DNA of 61,321 nt from Aureispira sp. CCB-QB1 (GCA_945870185.1 CAMBRK010000021.1:1-61321); one strand, 5' to 3'. Numbered from the stretch's first letter, positions 45,718-55,479 are shown. Translations and numbers: made by a program. Notes: generated by a model from the letters alone, not told the origin.

Positions 45718-46035
45718 TTATCTGAGTAATTCAGTATTCTTACCAGTATGTAACTCGTCTAATACTTCATAAAAGAGCTCTAGCCATCTTTCAAAATGAG
45801 CAGGTGTCATGGGGTTGCGTCCATGAGCCATCAGGTGTTTTGCCATAGGATTTCCAGTATAATTGCCTGTATAAAATAGTACATTGTCCCAAAAGTCATA
45901 CATTAAGGGCAGATGTTTTTTCCAATCTACATGGCCAAACATGGGCACTAAAATATCATCTTTCCTAACTTTATCATAAAAGTAGTTGACAATGGATTCT
46001 ATGTCATGGCGATTGAGAATATTTTTCTTTTTCAT
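45718..46035 (-). CDS. Group III truncated haemoglobin
   Basis: From the ATG at 46035 the protein is 105 residues: DIESIVNYFYDKVRKDD, MFGHVDWKKHLPLMYDFWDN with a Phe/Trp-rich heme pocket, and GNPMAKHLMAHGRNPMTPAHFERWL with the probable proximal His. The frame is open to 46197, but that extension overlaps the Lrp gene and has no haemoglobin features. The start lies ten bases after the Lrp stop, so the two are likely co-transcribed. Group III forms may handle oxygen, NO or peroxide; the ligand here is unknown. Confidence 0.85.
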   Translation of the reverse strand: MKKKNILNRHDIESIVNYFYDKVRKDDILVPMFGHVDWKKHLPLMYDFWDNVLFYTGNYTGNPMAKHLMAHGRNPMTPAHFERWLELFYEVLDELHTGKNTELLR

Positions 46036-46045
46036 GCGTTTATCC

Positions 46046-46501
46046 TTAAATCCGTGCATTCCTCCTAAAAGCACAACCCAATTCCATGATCGAATCCGTT
46101 TTAGAGATACCTTGGATGTTATCAATTTGATCATAGAGGATGCGGCGCATATGTTCATGATTTTTGGCAACAATCCTGATGAATAGCGTAAATGCACCTG
46201 TAATGTAGTAGCATTCTGTAACTTCGGGGATGGCTTGCAATGCTTCTATGATACGTACCGAATCATGATCCTTATCCAAAGTTAATCCCGTAAAAGAAGC
46301 CCAATCATATCCCAGCTTTTTTTCATCCAATATAGGAGCGATTGATTTAATGATACCTGTATCCATTAGTTTATGAACCCTCTGATGGACCATAGTATTG
46401 GAAATACCCAAATCCTGAGCTATGAGTGAAAACGCCTTGCGACCATCTTGTTCCAATTGCTCGATAATTCTTTTATCAAATTCATCAGGTGCAAACTCCA
46501 T
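46046..46501 (-). CDS. Lrp/AsnC-family transcriptional regulator
   Basis: The 151-residue protein has an N-terminal winged helix-turn-helix (about 8-60; DEFDKRIIEQLEQDGRKAF, then IAQDLGISNTMVHQRVHKL) and a C-terminal RAM domain (about 70-140; GLTLDKDHDSVRIIEAL, then VTECYYITGAFTLFIRIVAK). Such proteins form octamers that sense amino acids and wrap DNA. It is divergent from rocD, and a four-site phased operator lies in the shared region. It probably controls both directions, with ornithine or arginine-related amino acids as plausible effectors. Confidence 0.92.
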   Translation of the reverse strand: MEFAPDEFDKRIIEQLEQDGRKAFSLIAQDLGISNTMVHQRVHKLMDTGIIKSIAPILDEKKLGYDWASFTGLTLDKDHDSVRIIEALQAIPEVTECYYITGAFTLFIRIVAKNHEHMRRILYDQIDNIQGISKTDSIMELGCAFRRNARI

Positions 46502-46508
46502 TAATGTT

Positions 46509-46620
46509 AATTTTGACTCAAATATATAAACAAATAATCAAATTTGACACCATTGAGGATATTTTATACAAAATTTAACTCAAATCATTTCGTTATAAAG
46601 CCAATTTGACTAATTTTGCA
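46509..46620. promoter_or_regulatory. Four-site 31-base-phased operator array, with rocD promoter
   Basis: The core TTTGAC (one copy TTTAAC) starts at 46512, 46543, 46574 and 46605: exactly 31 bases, about three helical turns, between each. Copies one and three extend to near-palindromes (TTTGACTCAAA and ATTTAACTCAAAT). The fourth abuts the rocD -7 element TAATTTTG (46611-46618). This is the layout expected for an Lrp-type octamer binding one face of DNA. Confidence 0.7.
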
Positions 46621-46643
46621 GTAAATTTTAAAATCAAAGCCAC

Positions 46644-47930
46644 ATGGACACCACAACCCACTTCACAACAGCCAATGCACAGCAGTATATAGATTTAGAA
46701 GATCAATATGGGGCACACAATTACCATCCGCTACCTGTAGTGCTGGAGCGAGGACAAGGTATCTATGTTTGGGATGTTGACGGCAACAAATATATGGACT
46801 TCTTGTCGGCTTACTCTGCTGTCAACCAAGGACATTGCCACCCACGCATCATAAATGCTATGGTCAACCAAGCACAAAAATTGACCTTGACGTCAAGAGC
46901 CTTTCACAACAATCTGCTAGGAAAAGCTGAAGAATATATGGCCAAACTTTTTGGATACGACAAAGTACTCATGATGAATACTGGAGTAGAAGCCGTAGAA
47001 ACAGCAATCAAACTCACTAGAAAGTGGGCTTATATGATCAAAGGCGTAGAGCACAACAAAGCCAGAATATTATTCGCATCCAACAACTTCCACGGTCGAA
47101 CCACCACTGTAGTCTCTGCATCCAATGATCCAACTGCTAGAAAAGATTTTGGGCCATTCATGCCAGGTATAGATAGTATTCCATACAATGACTTAGATGC
47201 GCTCAGAAAAGAATTGGCGTCAGATCCTAATATTGCAGGTTTTATCGTAGAGCCCATCCAAGGAGAAGCAGGAGTTTTTGTCCCTGACGAAGGATATCTA
47301 GCTGGAGTAGCTGCCATTTGTAAAGAGCATAATGTCTTATTTGTAGCAGATGAGATCCAAACAGGAATTGCTCGTACAGGCTCTCTGCTAGCCACATGTG
47401 GAGCATGTGACTGTAAAGCCGGAGAGTGCCACCAATCCAAAGCGACCAAACCCGATATGATTATCTTGGGCAAAGCGCTATCGGGTGGTTCCATGCCAGT
47501 ATCCGCAGTATTGTGTGATGACCGTATCATGCTCAATATTAAACCAGGAGAACATGGCTCTACTTTTGGAGGTAATCCACTAGCTTGTGCAGTAACCATG
47601 GAAGCACTTCGAGTAGTTATTGATGAAAATCTTGCAGAAAATGCAAAAAAAATGGGCGAAATCTTCAGAGCTGGGCTTAGAGAAATCGCAGAAAGAAATC
47701 CATTAATTACTTTAGTGAGAGGTAAAGGATTACTCAACGCCATCTTAATATATGCGGACGAAAACTCCGATATAGCATGGGAGATATGTATGGAATTCAG
47801 TAAAAATGGCCTCCTTGCTAAGCCTACTCACAGTAATAAAATAAGATTAGCACCGCCTTTAGTCATCAATGAGACCCAGATTCGCGAAGCTTTGGGAATC
47901 ATAGAAAGATCTTTGGATGCATTTAAATAG
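46644..47930 (+). CDS. rocD: Ornithine aminotransferase
   Basis: A 428-residue class III PLP transaminase. Key segments are [72 protein letters not shown] and the PLP lysine Lys277 in ILGKALSGG. It converts ornithine and 2-oxoglutarate to glutamate semialdehyde and glutamate. Between ARTG and the lysine it has a loop with Cys252, 255, 257 and 262 plus His263 ([12 protein letters not shown]), longer than in standard enzymes. It is transcribed divergently from the Lrp/AsnC gene, its likely regulator. Confidence 0.92.
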   Translation: MDTTTHFTTANAQQYIDLEDQYGAHNYHPLPVVLERGQGIYVWDVDGNKYMDFLSAYSAVNQGHCHPRIINAMVNQAQKLTLTSRAFHNNLLGKAEEYMAKLFGYDKVLMMNTGVEAVETAIKLTRKWAYMIKGVEHNKARILFASNNFHGRTTTVVSASNDPTARKDFGPFMPGIDSIPYNDLDALRKELASDPNIAGFIVEPIQGEAGVFVPDEGYLAGVAAICKEHNVLFVADEIQTGIARTGSLLATCGACDCKAGECHQSKATKPDMIILGKALSGGSMPVSAVLCDDRIMLNIKPGEHGSTFGGNPLACAVTMEALRVVIDENLAENAKKMGEIFRAGLREIAERNPLITLVRGKGLLNAILIYADENSDIAWEICMEFSKNGLLAKPTHSNKIRLAPPLVINETQIREALGIIERSLDAFK

Positions 47931-47937
47931 ACTTTAG

Positions 47938-47967
47938 ATATTCATTTTTTACTATAAAAATGAATAT
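47938..47967. terminator. AT-rich hairpin between rocD and glpK
   Basis: ATATTCATTTTT (47938-47949) pairs perfectly over 12 bases with AAAAATGAATAT (47956-47967) with a six-base loop. It probably separates rocD from the glp operon, though it is weak for a terminator because it lacks GC pairs. Confidence 0.5.
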
Positions 47968-47993
47968 TTATATCTTGAATTTGAGAAATGTTT

Positions 47994-48001
47994 TATCTTT
48001 G
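47994..48001 (+). promoter_or_regulatory. -7 element of the glp operon
   Basis: TATCTTTG (followed by G) lies 27 bases before the glpK ATG. A clear -33 TTTG at the usual spacing is missing. Confidence 0.45.
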
Positions 48002-48027
48002 GTCTGTTACAAATCAAAGCGACAAAG

Positions 48028-49518
48028 ATGCAAACTTATATATTGGCCATGGACCAAGGCACTACGAGTAGCAGGGCCATCATTTTTGATCATTCTGGCA
48101 ATGTGGTGTCCATGGCACAAAAAGAGTTTACCCAATATTTCCCACAATCGGGCTGGGTAGAGCATGATGCCAACGAAATTTGGTCTACTCAGATCGGTGT
48201 AGCAGCTGAAGCAATCACCAAAGCCAATCTGACCATACAACAAATTGCAGCCATCGGCATCACCAATCAAAGAGAAACGACCGTCATTTGGGATCGCAAT
48301 ACTGGAACGCCTATTTACAATGCGATTGTATGGCAAGACAGAAGGACTGCCGATTTTTGTGATCAATTAAAGTCAGATGGTCAAGCGGCACTCATCCAAG
48401 AAAAAACGGGTCTAATCATCGATGCATATTTCAGTGCTACTAAAGCAAAATGGATCCTTGACCATGTCAAAGGCGCCCGTCAAAAAGCAGAACATGGTGA
48501 GCTGTGTTTTGGCACTATTGATACATGGCTACTATGGAAACTGACCAATGGTCAAGTCCATGCAACAGATGTAACCAATGCATCTCGTACCATGATGTGC
48601 AATATCCATACCCTCCAATGGGATGGCGAACTCCAAGATTTGTTTGATATTCCCGGCAATATGCTACCCCAAATCAGGAGTAGCAGTGAAATCTATGGCT
48701 ATACGCAAAATATTCTGACAGCCACCAATATTCCTATCGCAGGCATCGCAGGAGATCAGCAAGCTGCACTTTTTGGACAGATGTGTATCCATCCGGGTAT
48801 GGTCAAAAACACTTATGGTACAGGTTGTTTTATGCTGATGAATACAGGTACCAAAGCCGTAATCAGTAAAAACCAATTGTTAACCACTGTGGCATGGAAG
48901 ATTGGCGATATGACCCACTATGCGTTGGAAGGATCGGTATTCATAGCTGGTGCTGTCGTACAATGGTTGAGAGATGAACTACAGTTTTTTAATTCCGCAG
49001 CGGAGATAGAACAATTGGCTACCAAAGTGGATGATACGGAAGGTGTCTACATTGTACCTGCTTTTGCTGGTTTGGGCGCTCCCTACTGGAATCAACATGC
49101 TCGGGGCACCATGACAGGTATTACCCGAGGTTCAACCCGCGCGCATATAGCCAGAGCAGCGCTCGAAAGCATAGCGTACCAAACACTGGATGTTCTCAAA
49201 GCGATGGAAGGTGACTCTGGTATCGATATTCAGGAGCTCAGGGTAGATGGTGGTGCAACCGTGAATGACTTTTTGATGCAATTCCAAAGTGATGTGTTGA
49301 ATTGTACAGTAGTTCGTCCCCTGATCACAGAAACAACGGCACTAGGTGCTGCCTATCTTGCAGGGCTTGCCGTTGGGTATTGGAAAAATATTGATGAAAT
49401 CAAAAGTCAATGGAGTATAGAAAAGACGTTTTCGCCAGATATCACTGCTGAAAAAAGAAAAACACTGTATCAAGGATGGCAGAAAGCTGTAAAGGCTTCT
49501 ATATCATTGACTGAATAA
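48028..49518 (+). CDS. glpK: Glycerol kinase
   Basis: A 496-residue FGGY kinase, the usual GlpK length. It begins [15 protein letters not shown] and has the conserved [47 protein letters not shown] and GLGAPYWN motifs, ending with [16 protein letters not shown]. It phosphorylates glycerol to glycerol 3-phosphate in the cytoplasm. It is first in an operon with glpD (13 bases downstream) and glpF, covering uptake, trapping and oxidation of glycerol. Confidence 0.97.
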   Translation: MQTYILAMDQGTTSSRAIIFDHSGNVVSMAQKEFTQYFPQSGWVEHDANEIWSTQIGVAAEAITKANLTIQQIAAIGITNQRETTVIWDRNTGTPIYNAIVWQDRRTADFCDQLKSDGQAALIQEKTGLIIDAYFSATKAKWILDHVKGARQKAEHGELCFGTIDTWLLWKLTNGQVHATDVTNASRTMMCNIHTLQWDGELQDLFDIPGNMLPQIRSSSEIYGYTQNILTATNIPIAGIAGDQQAALFGQMCIHPGMVKNTYGTGCFMLMNTGTKAVISKNQLLTTVAWKIGDMTHYALEGSVFIAGAVVQWLRDELQFFNSAAEIEQLATKVDDTEGVYIVPAFAGLGAPYWNQHARGTMTGITRGSTRAHIARAALESIAYQTLDVLKAMEGDSGIDIQELRVDGGATVNDFLMQFQSDVLNCTVVRPLITETTALGAAYLAGLAVGYWKNIDEIKSQWSIEKTFSPDITAEKRKTLYQGWQKAVKASISLTE

Positions 49519-49531
49519 TGAAAATGATAAT

Positions 49532-51025
49532 ATGAAGAGAGACGCTCAAATCAATGCCCTAAATAGTACTGAAAGGTGGGACATGATCATCATTGGTGGC
49601 GGTGCTACGGGCTTGGGTTCTGCATTGGATGCGGCAAGTCGTGGATTCAAAACATTGTGTATTGAAAGAATTGATTTTTCCAAAGGTACGTCGAGCAGAT
49701 CTACCAAACTCATACATGGCGGAGTACGATACCTCGAACAAGGTAATTTTAATATGGTCAAACACGCGCTGCAGGAAAGATGGTTTTTGCTCAAAAATGC
49801 TCCCAGTGCTACGCAAAAAATCCCTTTCATTTTACCTGTTTACAGTTGGTGGCGATACTTCTATTATGGCTTGGGCTTGATGCTGTACGATTTTTTATCG
49901 GGTAAATTCAGTATAGGTAAAACCAGATTTTTAAATCGAAAAGCGGTCATCCAAAAGATTCCAACCATAAGACAACAATCCCTAAAAGGTGGTATCAAAT
50001 ACTTTGATGGTCAGTTTGATGATAGTCAAATCAGCATGGCATTGGCCAGAACGGCCATCTCCAAAGGTGCTACCGTCATCAATCACTTGGCTGCGGATAC
50101 TTTTACGTATGACCAAGGCAAAATAACAGGAGTCATGGTTAAAGATATGTTGTCAGGTAAAACATACACTTTGAAATGTAAAGTAATCATCAATGCTACA
50201 GGGGTTTTTGCGGACGAATTGATGAAAAAAGATGACCACACCCATAAGAATATGGTCTCACCATCACAGGGAATTCATATCGTAGTGGATAAAAAACATT
50301 ATAACTCCGATAAAGCACTACTGATACCAAAAACTACCGACGGCCGTATCTTATTCGCTGTGCCATGGCATCAAAAAGTAGTCATTGGCACCACAGATGT
50401 AAAAACCCACGATATCGCCATAGAACCTAAAGCTACGAATGAAGAAATCAGATTTGTAATAGACAATTTTAATAGGTACACCAATCAACAACTTACGCTA
50501 GCCGATATAAAATCAGTCTTTGCTGGACTCAGACCCTTGGTGAAGATGAAAAACATACAATCTACCGCAGATTTGGTACGGGACCATAGTATAGCAGTAT
50601 CTGAGTCGGGGATGATTACCATCACAGGCGGAAAGTGGACTACCTACCGCAAAATGGCCCGTGATGCCGTCAATAAAGCATTGAGAACAAGTGAATTGCC
50701 TTTCAGAAGATGTAAAACACGAACCATCAAGCTGATCTTTCTAGTCAAGCAATCTCAAGAAAATTCCAAACTTTTACACCCGGACTTTCCATATACGGAA
50801 GCTGATGTGAGGCATGCTGTACAAATGGAAATGGCCTGTACGCTAGAAGATGTTCTGGCTAGAAGGATCCGGTTACTATTTTTGGATGTGAACGTTGCCT
50901 TAGAAATAGCGCCCAAGGCAGGTGTCATCATGCAAAACGAACTCGGAAAAGATGATGTATGGTTTCAAGACCAGATCAAGGCATTTTCACAACTTGCGCA
51001 AAATTATTTACCTGACAATATTTAA
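49532..51025 (+). CDS. glpD: Glycerol-3-phosphate dehydrogenase (FAD)
   Basis: The 497-residue protein starts its FAD-binding fold with IIGGGATGLGSALDAASRG. The family signature SSRSTKLIHGGVRYLEQGNF, YFDGQFDDSQISMALARTA and ITGGKWTTYRKMA follow. It oxidises glycerol 3-phosphate to dihydroxyacetone phosphate and passes electrons to quinone at the membrane. The C-terminal domain matches GlpD proteins. It sits between glpK and glpF. Confidence 0.95.
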   Translation: MKRDAQINALNSTERWDMIIIGGGATGLGSALDAASRGFKTLCIERIDFSKGTSSRSTKLIHGGVRYLEQGNFNMVKHALQERWFLLKNAPSATQKIPFILPVYSWWRYFYYGLGLMLYDFLSGKFSIGKTRFLNRKAVIQKIPTIRQQSLKGGIKYFDGQFDDSQISMALARTAISKGATVINHLAADTFTYDQGKITGVMVKDMLSGKTYTLKCKVIINATGVFADELMKKDDHTHKNMVSPSQGIHIVVDKKHYNSDKALLIPKTTDGRILFAVPWHQKVVIGTTDVKTHDIAIEPKATNEEIRFVIDNFNRYTNQQLTLADIKSVFAGLRPLVKMKNIQSTADLVRDHSIAVSESGMITITGGKWTTYRKMARDAVNKALRTSELPFRRCKTRTIKLIFLVKQSQENSKLLHPDFPYTEADVRHAVQMEMACTLEDVLARRIRLLFLDVNVALEIAPKAGVIMQNELGKDDVWFQDQIKAFSQLAQNYLPDNI

Positions 51026-51061
51026 CCTAACATTTTATTTTAAACATCAAAACAATATCAT

Positions 51062-51766
51062 ATGTCTCCATTTTTAAGCGAATTTATAGGTACAGCTATC
51101 TTGATCATCTTTGGAAATGGAGTGGTATCCAACGTGGTACTCAAAGATACCAAAGGAAATAATGGTGGATGGATTGTCATAGCTTTTGGGTGGGCTATGG
51201 CCGTTTTTGTAGCGGCCTATGTAGCAGCACCTTCAAGTGGTGCCCATCTCAATCCCGCTGTAACACTGAGCCTTGCCGTAGCTGGAAAATTTGACTGGGT
51301 CCATGTATTTCCTTATATCGTGGCACAAATTCTAGGCGCGATGGCTGGAAGTTTCGGCGTTTGGCTCTCGTATAAAGACCATTTTAAAGCAACGGAAGAC
51401 CATGGGTTAGTACAAGCCTGCTTTTGTACGGCTCCTGCCGTCTCCAATCCAGTCAATAATTTTATCACGGAATGCTTAGCTACTTTTGTATTTATGCTAA
51501 GTATACTATTTATCGTCGCTCCTACCACCAGCTTGGGTGCCTTGGATGCCTTACCCGTCGCGTTATTGGTATTAGCTATTGGTTTGTCATTGGGTGGTCC
51601 TACAGGATATGCGATCAATCCTGCCAGAGATTTGGGTCCAAGAATCATGCATCAGCTACTACCACTAAGTCATAAAGGAGATAGTGGCTGGGCATATAGT
51701 TGGATACCGGTACTTGGGCCTATCACTGGTGCGGCTTTGGCGGCTTTGGTGTTTGGGTGGTTGTGA
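51062..51766 (+). CDS. glpF: Glycerol facilitator (aquaporin family)
   Basis: The 234-residue MIP channel has both half-helix motifs: GAHLNPAVTLSLA (NPA) and YAINPARDLGPR (NPA followed by RD, the aquaglyceroporin form). Six membrane helices are evident. The Asp after the second NPA and the adjacent glpK and glpD genes identify glycerol as substrate. It begins 36 bases after glpD and closes the operon. Confidence 0.94.
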   Translation: MSPFLSEFIGTAILIIFGNGVVSNVVLKDTKGNNGGWIVIAFGWAMAVFVAAYVAAPSSGAHLNPAVTLSLAVAGKFDWVHVFPYIVAQILGAMAGSFGVWLSYKDHFKATEDHGLVQACFCTAPAVSNPVNNFITECLATFVFMLSILFIVAPTTSLGALDALPVALLVLAIGLSLGGPTGYAINPARDLGPRIMHQLLPLSHKGDSGWAYSWIPVLGPITGAALAALVFGWL

Positions 51767-51793
51767 TTTTTTTTCAATTTCAAAGAATTATTT

Positions 51794-51824
51794 TTTGGTT
51801 AATCAAAATTCATCTCTATTTTTG
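51794..51824 (+). promoter_or_regulatory. Consensus Bacteroidota promoter of the LRR-like gene
   Basis: TTTG (51794-51797), a 19-base spacer, and TATTTTTG (51817-51824) match both elements of the -33/-7 consensus. The start codon is 15 bases downstream, so the leader is about ten bases. Confidence 0.7.
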
Positions 51825-51838
51825 CAAAAATATTTATC

Positions 51839-53641
51839 ATGAAAAAATTTATCTATATTCTTCTCATGTTGATCTCTATGGAAAGGATTGTTGGACAAAC
51901 TTGTGTAGTGCCACCTCTTACCACCCAAACACAAGTAAACAGTTTCCCAACTGACTTTCCGGGATGTATACATGTGACTTCTAATTTAAGTTTGAATAGT
52001 AACGATCCTAATGATCCTATAATAAATCTAAACTCCCTTCGCAATATCACTAGAATCAGTGGGAACTTAGAAATCTTCAATACAAATCTTACATCAGTTT
52101 TGGATCTTTCCAACTTAAGTATCATAGGCGGCAATTTGACTTGTTCAAGTAATGATCTTATGCTTCAATTTGAGATGCCTGGTCTTGACTCCATAAAAGG
52201 TTCATCATTTAATGTAAACAATAACAATCTATTAAATACTGTCGAAATACAGAATTTGAAAGGTGCAAATTTCGAGATTATAATGATATCTAATAATCCG
52301 ACTTTACAAGTCCTGGGATTTAATAATATATCAAGTTTGAACGCATTAAATATTCAAACTGCTAGCACTGTGAATGGTTTTAATGGTTTGATTTCAGCAT
52401 CTTTTTTTAATTTAAACTACATCAATAATATAACTGGTTTTAACAGTATGACATCTTTAGTTAATTATAGTTTTTTTAATATCAATGAAATTATTGGATT
52501 TAATAGCTTGGTTTCTCCAACAAACATGACACTAAATGCTTCAAAATTGGTAGGCTTCAATGCTTTACCTAACATATCTAGTCTAAATGTAAATAATGGT
52601 AGTGAAGTGAATGGATTTAATTCGGTAACGAAGATTGAAAATAACTCTAATATAAATGCACCTATAATAACCGGATTTAGTAATCTGAGAAGATGTGATT
52701 TTTTGGAAATCAATACCGCCAATCTTAATGCTTTTCCTTCGCTTGACACATGTAACCGTTTGAGTCTTGGCGGACCACTTAGCAGTGTTAATGGATTTAA
52801 TAATCTTTCTAAACTAAATGAATTATATTTCACAAATGCTGGGATATCTGGTGTTACTTTTTTAAATAATTTAACGGATGTAGGGTTTTTATCTTTTCAA
52901 ACCTGTAATTCTTTGACGTCACTCACATTTCCTGCACTCACAAAAATATTAAATTTTACTGTAGATAATTGTAATAGTTTGATAAGCCTATCTGGACTAC
53001 CCCCTTTAACAAATTGTACTATATCAATATTTAATAACCAAAACTTACAAAACTTAAGCGGACTTAATAGCTTGCAGAATGCTACCCAACTTGTAGTTCA
53101 AAACAATCCAAATTTAGCTGATATTTCGGCATTGAATAATTTGAAAGTCATCGGTTCAAGTTTGTTATTTTCTAACAATACATCGATAACGGATTGCTGT
53201 GTATTTGCAAAATTAATTAATAAAGTTCGTATATTTGGTAATATTTTTCTTTCAAATAATGGCAATAATTGTAGTGATTTGGCTACAGTGTTGGAGTCTT
53301 CATGCATTGACACAGATGGAGACGGCACTATAGATTCTAACGATAACTGCATGAATGTAAAAAATGATGACCAGGCAGATGTGGATGGAGATGATATCGG
53401 CGATGTTTGTGACAATTGTCCATCAGTAGCCAATCCAACGCAATTGGATACCAATGGTGATGGCATCGGCGATGCTTGTCAAGCGGCAGCAGGAACAGGA
53501 CTCATAGAAGTAGATGATGCGGACATCTTGGTATCCAACCCACTTCGAGGAGTCATATTTAAGTCTTCCAACAATACTTGCTACCGAGTCAAAATAGATG
53601 CTACAGGCAAACTAGTCACTACTCAGATACAATGTCCATAA
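51839..53641 (+). CDS. Secreted leucine-rich/receptor-L-like protein with thrombospondin type 3 repeats
   Basis: The 600-residue protein has a signal peptide ([20 protein letters not shown]). About residues 45-480 are a repetitive solenoid of short beta units with a recurring GFN(S/N/A)L motif ([33 protein letters not shown]), like receptor-L or BspA-type domains. Two acidic calcium-type repeats follow ([14 protein letters not shown] and [14 protein letters not shown]). The C-terminus ([20 protein letters not shown], ending IQCP) resembles a tail I recall on other Bacteroidota surface proteins. It probably acts in adhesion or binding. Confidence 0.82.
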   Translation: MKKFIYILLMLISMERIVGQTCVVPPLTTQTQVNSFPTDFPGCIHVTSNLSLNSNDPNDPIINLNSLRNITRISGNLEIFNTNLTSVLDLSNLSIIGGNLTCSSNDLMLQFEMPGLDSIKGSSFNVNNNNLLNTVEIQNLKGANFEIIMISNNPTLQVLGFNNISSLNALNIQTASTVNGFNGLISASFFNLNYINNITGFNSMTSLVNYSFFNINEIIGFNSLVSPTNMTLNASKLVGFNALPNISSLNVNNGSEVNGFNSVTKIENNSNINAPIITGFSNLRRCDFLEINTANLNAFPSLDTCNRLSLGGPLSSVNGFNNLSKLNELYFTNAGISGVTFLNNLTDVGFLSFQTCNSLTSLTFPALTKILNFTVDNCNSLISLSGLPPLTNCTISIFNNQNLQNLSGLNSLQNATQLVVQNNPNLADISALNNLKVIGSSLLFSNNTSITDCCVFAKLINKVRIFGNIFLSNNGNNCSDLATVLESSCIDTDGDGTIDSNDNCMNVKNDDQADVDGDDIGDVCDNCPSVANPTQLDTNGDGIGDACQAAAGTGLIEVDDADILVSNPLRGVIFKSSNNTCYRVKIDATGKLVTTQIQCP

Positions 53642-54264
53642 AGGTCATTAAATTATTATATTTTGTGCTCCTAACACTTCAAAGTATGTTGTAACTCAAA
53701 TTTAAACTGAACAATGGACTACTAACTTTTCATTAAAAATCTTAAAATTGATACTTAGAATGCCTGCTGAAAAAGTCAAATTCTTTCAGAAATAACAGTG
53801 CTATAGGTCTGGGATATCGTTCAAAAAACAAGCGATAGAGAATGGGAGAGTCAAAAGTGCGTCTATCGCCAAGGAAGAATATTAAGAATTAACCATTAAT
53901 CATCAAGGCGATAGAAAAAGCATTTTGACTCGGGAATGAACGGTGCTTCGCAATCGCCTTTTTTTGAACTGGTCTTTTCCTGCCCGACTCCGTAGGCAGG
54001 CGGGTTGTTTACTTTTTTTGACAGGAAAAAAAGTAAATGCCGCCCGCACAGGGCAAAAGCTTAAATGAAGTGCAAATGATTTAGGAGTCTTAAAGAAATT
54101 CCTGTGCATCGAAAACTATAAATTTGAGCATATAAAATTGATAATCCATAATTTACATTTCAACAAGCATACCCTATTTATCTCCAAGTCGCTTTTGCAA
54201 ATCTGCTCTTTCAGATGGTCTTATCGGATAATGCCATAGCAATACTGGAGTTAAGTTTTAAAAC
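53642..54264. other. Intergenic region containing a dispersed element
   Basis: Apart from the dispersed element, it holds a CCTGCC/GGCAGG-type GC-rich block near 53980-54050 and no gene with coding character. The short minus-strand frame at 53903-54109 is composed of this repeat material. Confidence 0.5.
53762..53925. repeat. Dispersed element, copy 1
   Basis: Shares blocks in the same order with the sequence from 61061: GCCTGCTGAAAAAGTCA, then GGATATCGTTCAAAAAACAA with GCGATA, then AAAAGTGCGTCTATCGCC, then GAATATTAA and GGCGATAGAAAAA. CTATCGCC and GGCGATAG are inverted relative to each other and could pair. No coding capacity, so it may be a MITE or a decayed insertion-sequence end. Confidence 0.7.
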
Positions 54265-54885
54265 CTATTTCACCACCTCTATGGACATTATCGTATTGCT
54301 GGTCCTTGTTTCATAAAAAGCAGTGACTCTCTTTTCATTTACGTTTACCATATCCTGTGTAACATAGTATGGAAAGTAGTGATTTTCGCCATCATCTGCA
54401 AATACACTAACTTCTCCAGGAAGGTCACCGTTGGTTACTTGTTCTGCGCCATACAAGATGCCTTCTATAGATTTAATACCATCACCTTCCGGCGCTACTT
54501 CTGCACCAAATATGGATTTGCTGTCATGATACATGTCTAGTAAAGCATATGTTAATTCTGAATTATAAGTGAATTTTACATAATGGTCAATATAGCTATT
54601 CAGGTTAGTGATAGAAGCATTTTCCACTTCTTCCATATTGATTGTAAAATATTCTGTAAAGTTGCGCTCCGGAAATTCAATGGTAAGCGTAGCGAAAGGA
54701 TAACCAGAATCTTCTACTTTTTTTAAGAGGCCCATTTCATCTATGCCCTGTACCGCTGATGATGGTTTTAGGTCGGAATTTATGGAATCGATAGTATGAA
54801 CTAATGGAGTCTTGTTACTAAATTCCCTTCCTTTACAGGACAAATAAGGAAATAAAACCAGTATAAAAATAATTATCCGAAACAT
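54265..54885 (-). CDS. Lipoprotein of unknown function
   Basis: The 206-residue protein has a lipoprotein signal with lipobox YLSC at residues 14-17 (MFRIIIFILVLFPYLSCKG). The mature part is acidic, with YPFATLTIEFPERNFTEYF and a C-terminal RVTAFYETRTSNTIMSIEVV segment. I do not recognise the family. A minus-strand -7 element TAGTTTTG lies at 54942-54949. It stands alone, pointing away from the LRR-like gene. Confidence 0.65.
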   Translation of the reverse strand: MFRIIIFILVLFPYLSCKGREFSNKTPLVHTIDSINSDLKPSSAVQGIDEMGLLKKVEDSGYPFATLTIEFPERNFTEYFTINMEEVENASITNLNSYIDHYVKFTYNSELTYALLDMYHDSKSIFGAEVAPEGDGIKSIEGILYGAEQVTNGDLPGEVSVFADDGENHYFPYYVTQDMVNVNEKRVTAFYETRTSNTIMSIEVVK

Positions 54886-54941
54886 GATTCTTTGGATTTT
54901 ATAAGGATTAAAAAATAATTATCGAAAATCTTAAGACATCG

Positions 54942-54949
54942 CAAAACTA
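54942..54949 (-). promoter_or_regulatory. -7 element of the lipoprotein gene
   Basis: Minus-strand TAGTTTTG followed by C matches TAnnTTTG, about 57 bases before the ATG. Confidence 0.4.
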
Positions 54950-55075
54950 ATAGAATTTTTCAAAACAAAGGCTATTCTTAGTTTTGGTGATATATTAAAT
55001 TTAAATCTGGAATAATAATGTTTTATATAGTATATACCGAATGAACAATGTTATCAGCAAATTGGATCGAATAAC

Positions 55076-55247
55076 TTATTTTGACTTGTCCCAGCTTTCC
55101 ATTCTTGCTAATGTCCTTGCCTTGGCTTCTTCTAAGGTTAAAAGCTCTCCCTTGTACTTTTCATAAACTTGCTTTTGGCAAAATTTCATATTTTTCCTTT
55201 GGCAGGATGACATGATTCTTGTTGTCAATGGTTACTTCTGTGGGCAT
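55076..55247 (-). pseudogene. Frameshifted small gene (antitoxin-like pattern)
   Basis: An ATG at 55247 opens MPTEVTIDNKNHVILPKEKY, then the frame stops after 28 codons. The +1-shifted frame (55076-55189) continues with YEKYKGELLTLEEAKARTLA and ends RMESWDKSK. Together they would give a protein of about 56 residues, whose second half looks like small helical antitoxin-type proteins. Two open halves in different frames suggest one indel. The family is not identified. Confidence 0.4.
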
Positions 55248-55251
55248 AGTT

Positions 55252-55479
55252 TTAAAATGTTTTACCACTCAGTGCACTTAGGATATCACTAAGTAAACTA
55301 AGGGTAAATAAGGAAATAGAAAAAATTGATCCCCAAATATAAATAGTATTCCATATTATTAAGTCATCTAGTCCTTTAAATTGTGCAAAACCGCTGACTA
55401 ACAAAGAATCATAACAAATTTTAAAATTCAATCGAAGCACTCTAAACTCCAAAATTTTCTTTGACTTTTTTCTATACAC
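55252..55479 (-). CDS. Doubtful 75-residue ORF with hydrophobic C-terminus
   Basis: The frame starts with GTG, has a basic N-terminus and a hydrophobic stretch (IIWNTIYIWGSIFSISLFTL). It ends four bases before the ATG of the frameshifted small gene, which is an operon-like spacing. No family is recognised and coding evidence is weak. Confidence 0.3.
   Translation of the reverse strand: MYRKKSKKILEFRVLRLNFKICYDSLLVSGFAQFKGLDDLIIWNTIYIWGSIFSISLFTLSLLSDILSALSGKTF

Noticed and set aside
45718-46197. Long form of the truncated haemoglobin (159 residues)
   Set aside because: The extra N-terminus overlaps the Lrp gene in another frame and has no globin features; the ATG at 46035 gives a normal-length protein.
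47030-47743. Long antisense ORF (237 codons) opposite rocD
   Set aside because: It is a shadow of rocD codon usage; the sense strand encodes a complete aminotransferase.
53903-54109. 68-codon minus-strand ORF
   Set aside because: It lies in GC-rich repeat sequence next to the dispersed element, with basic low-complexity composition.
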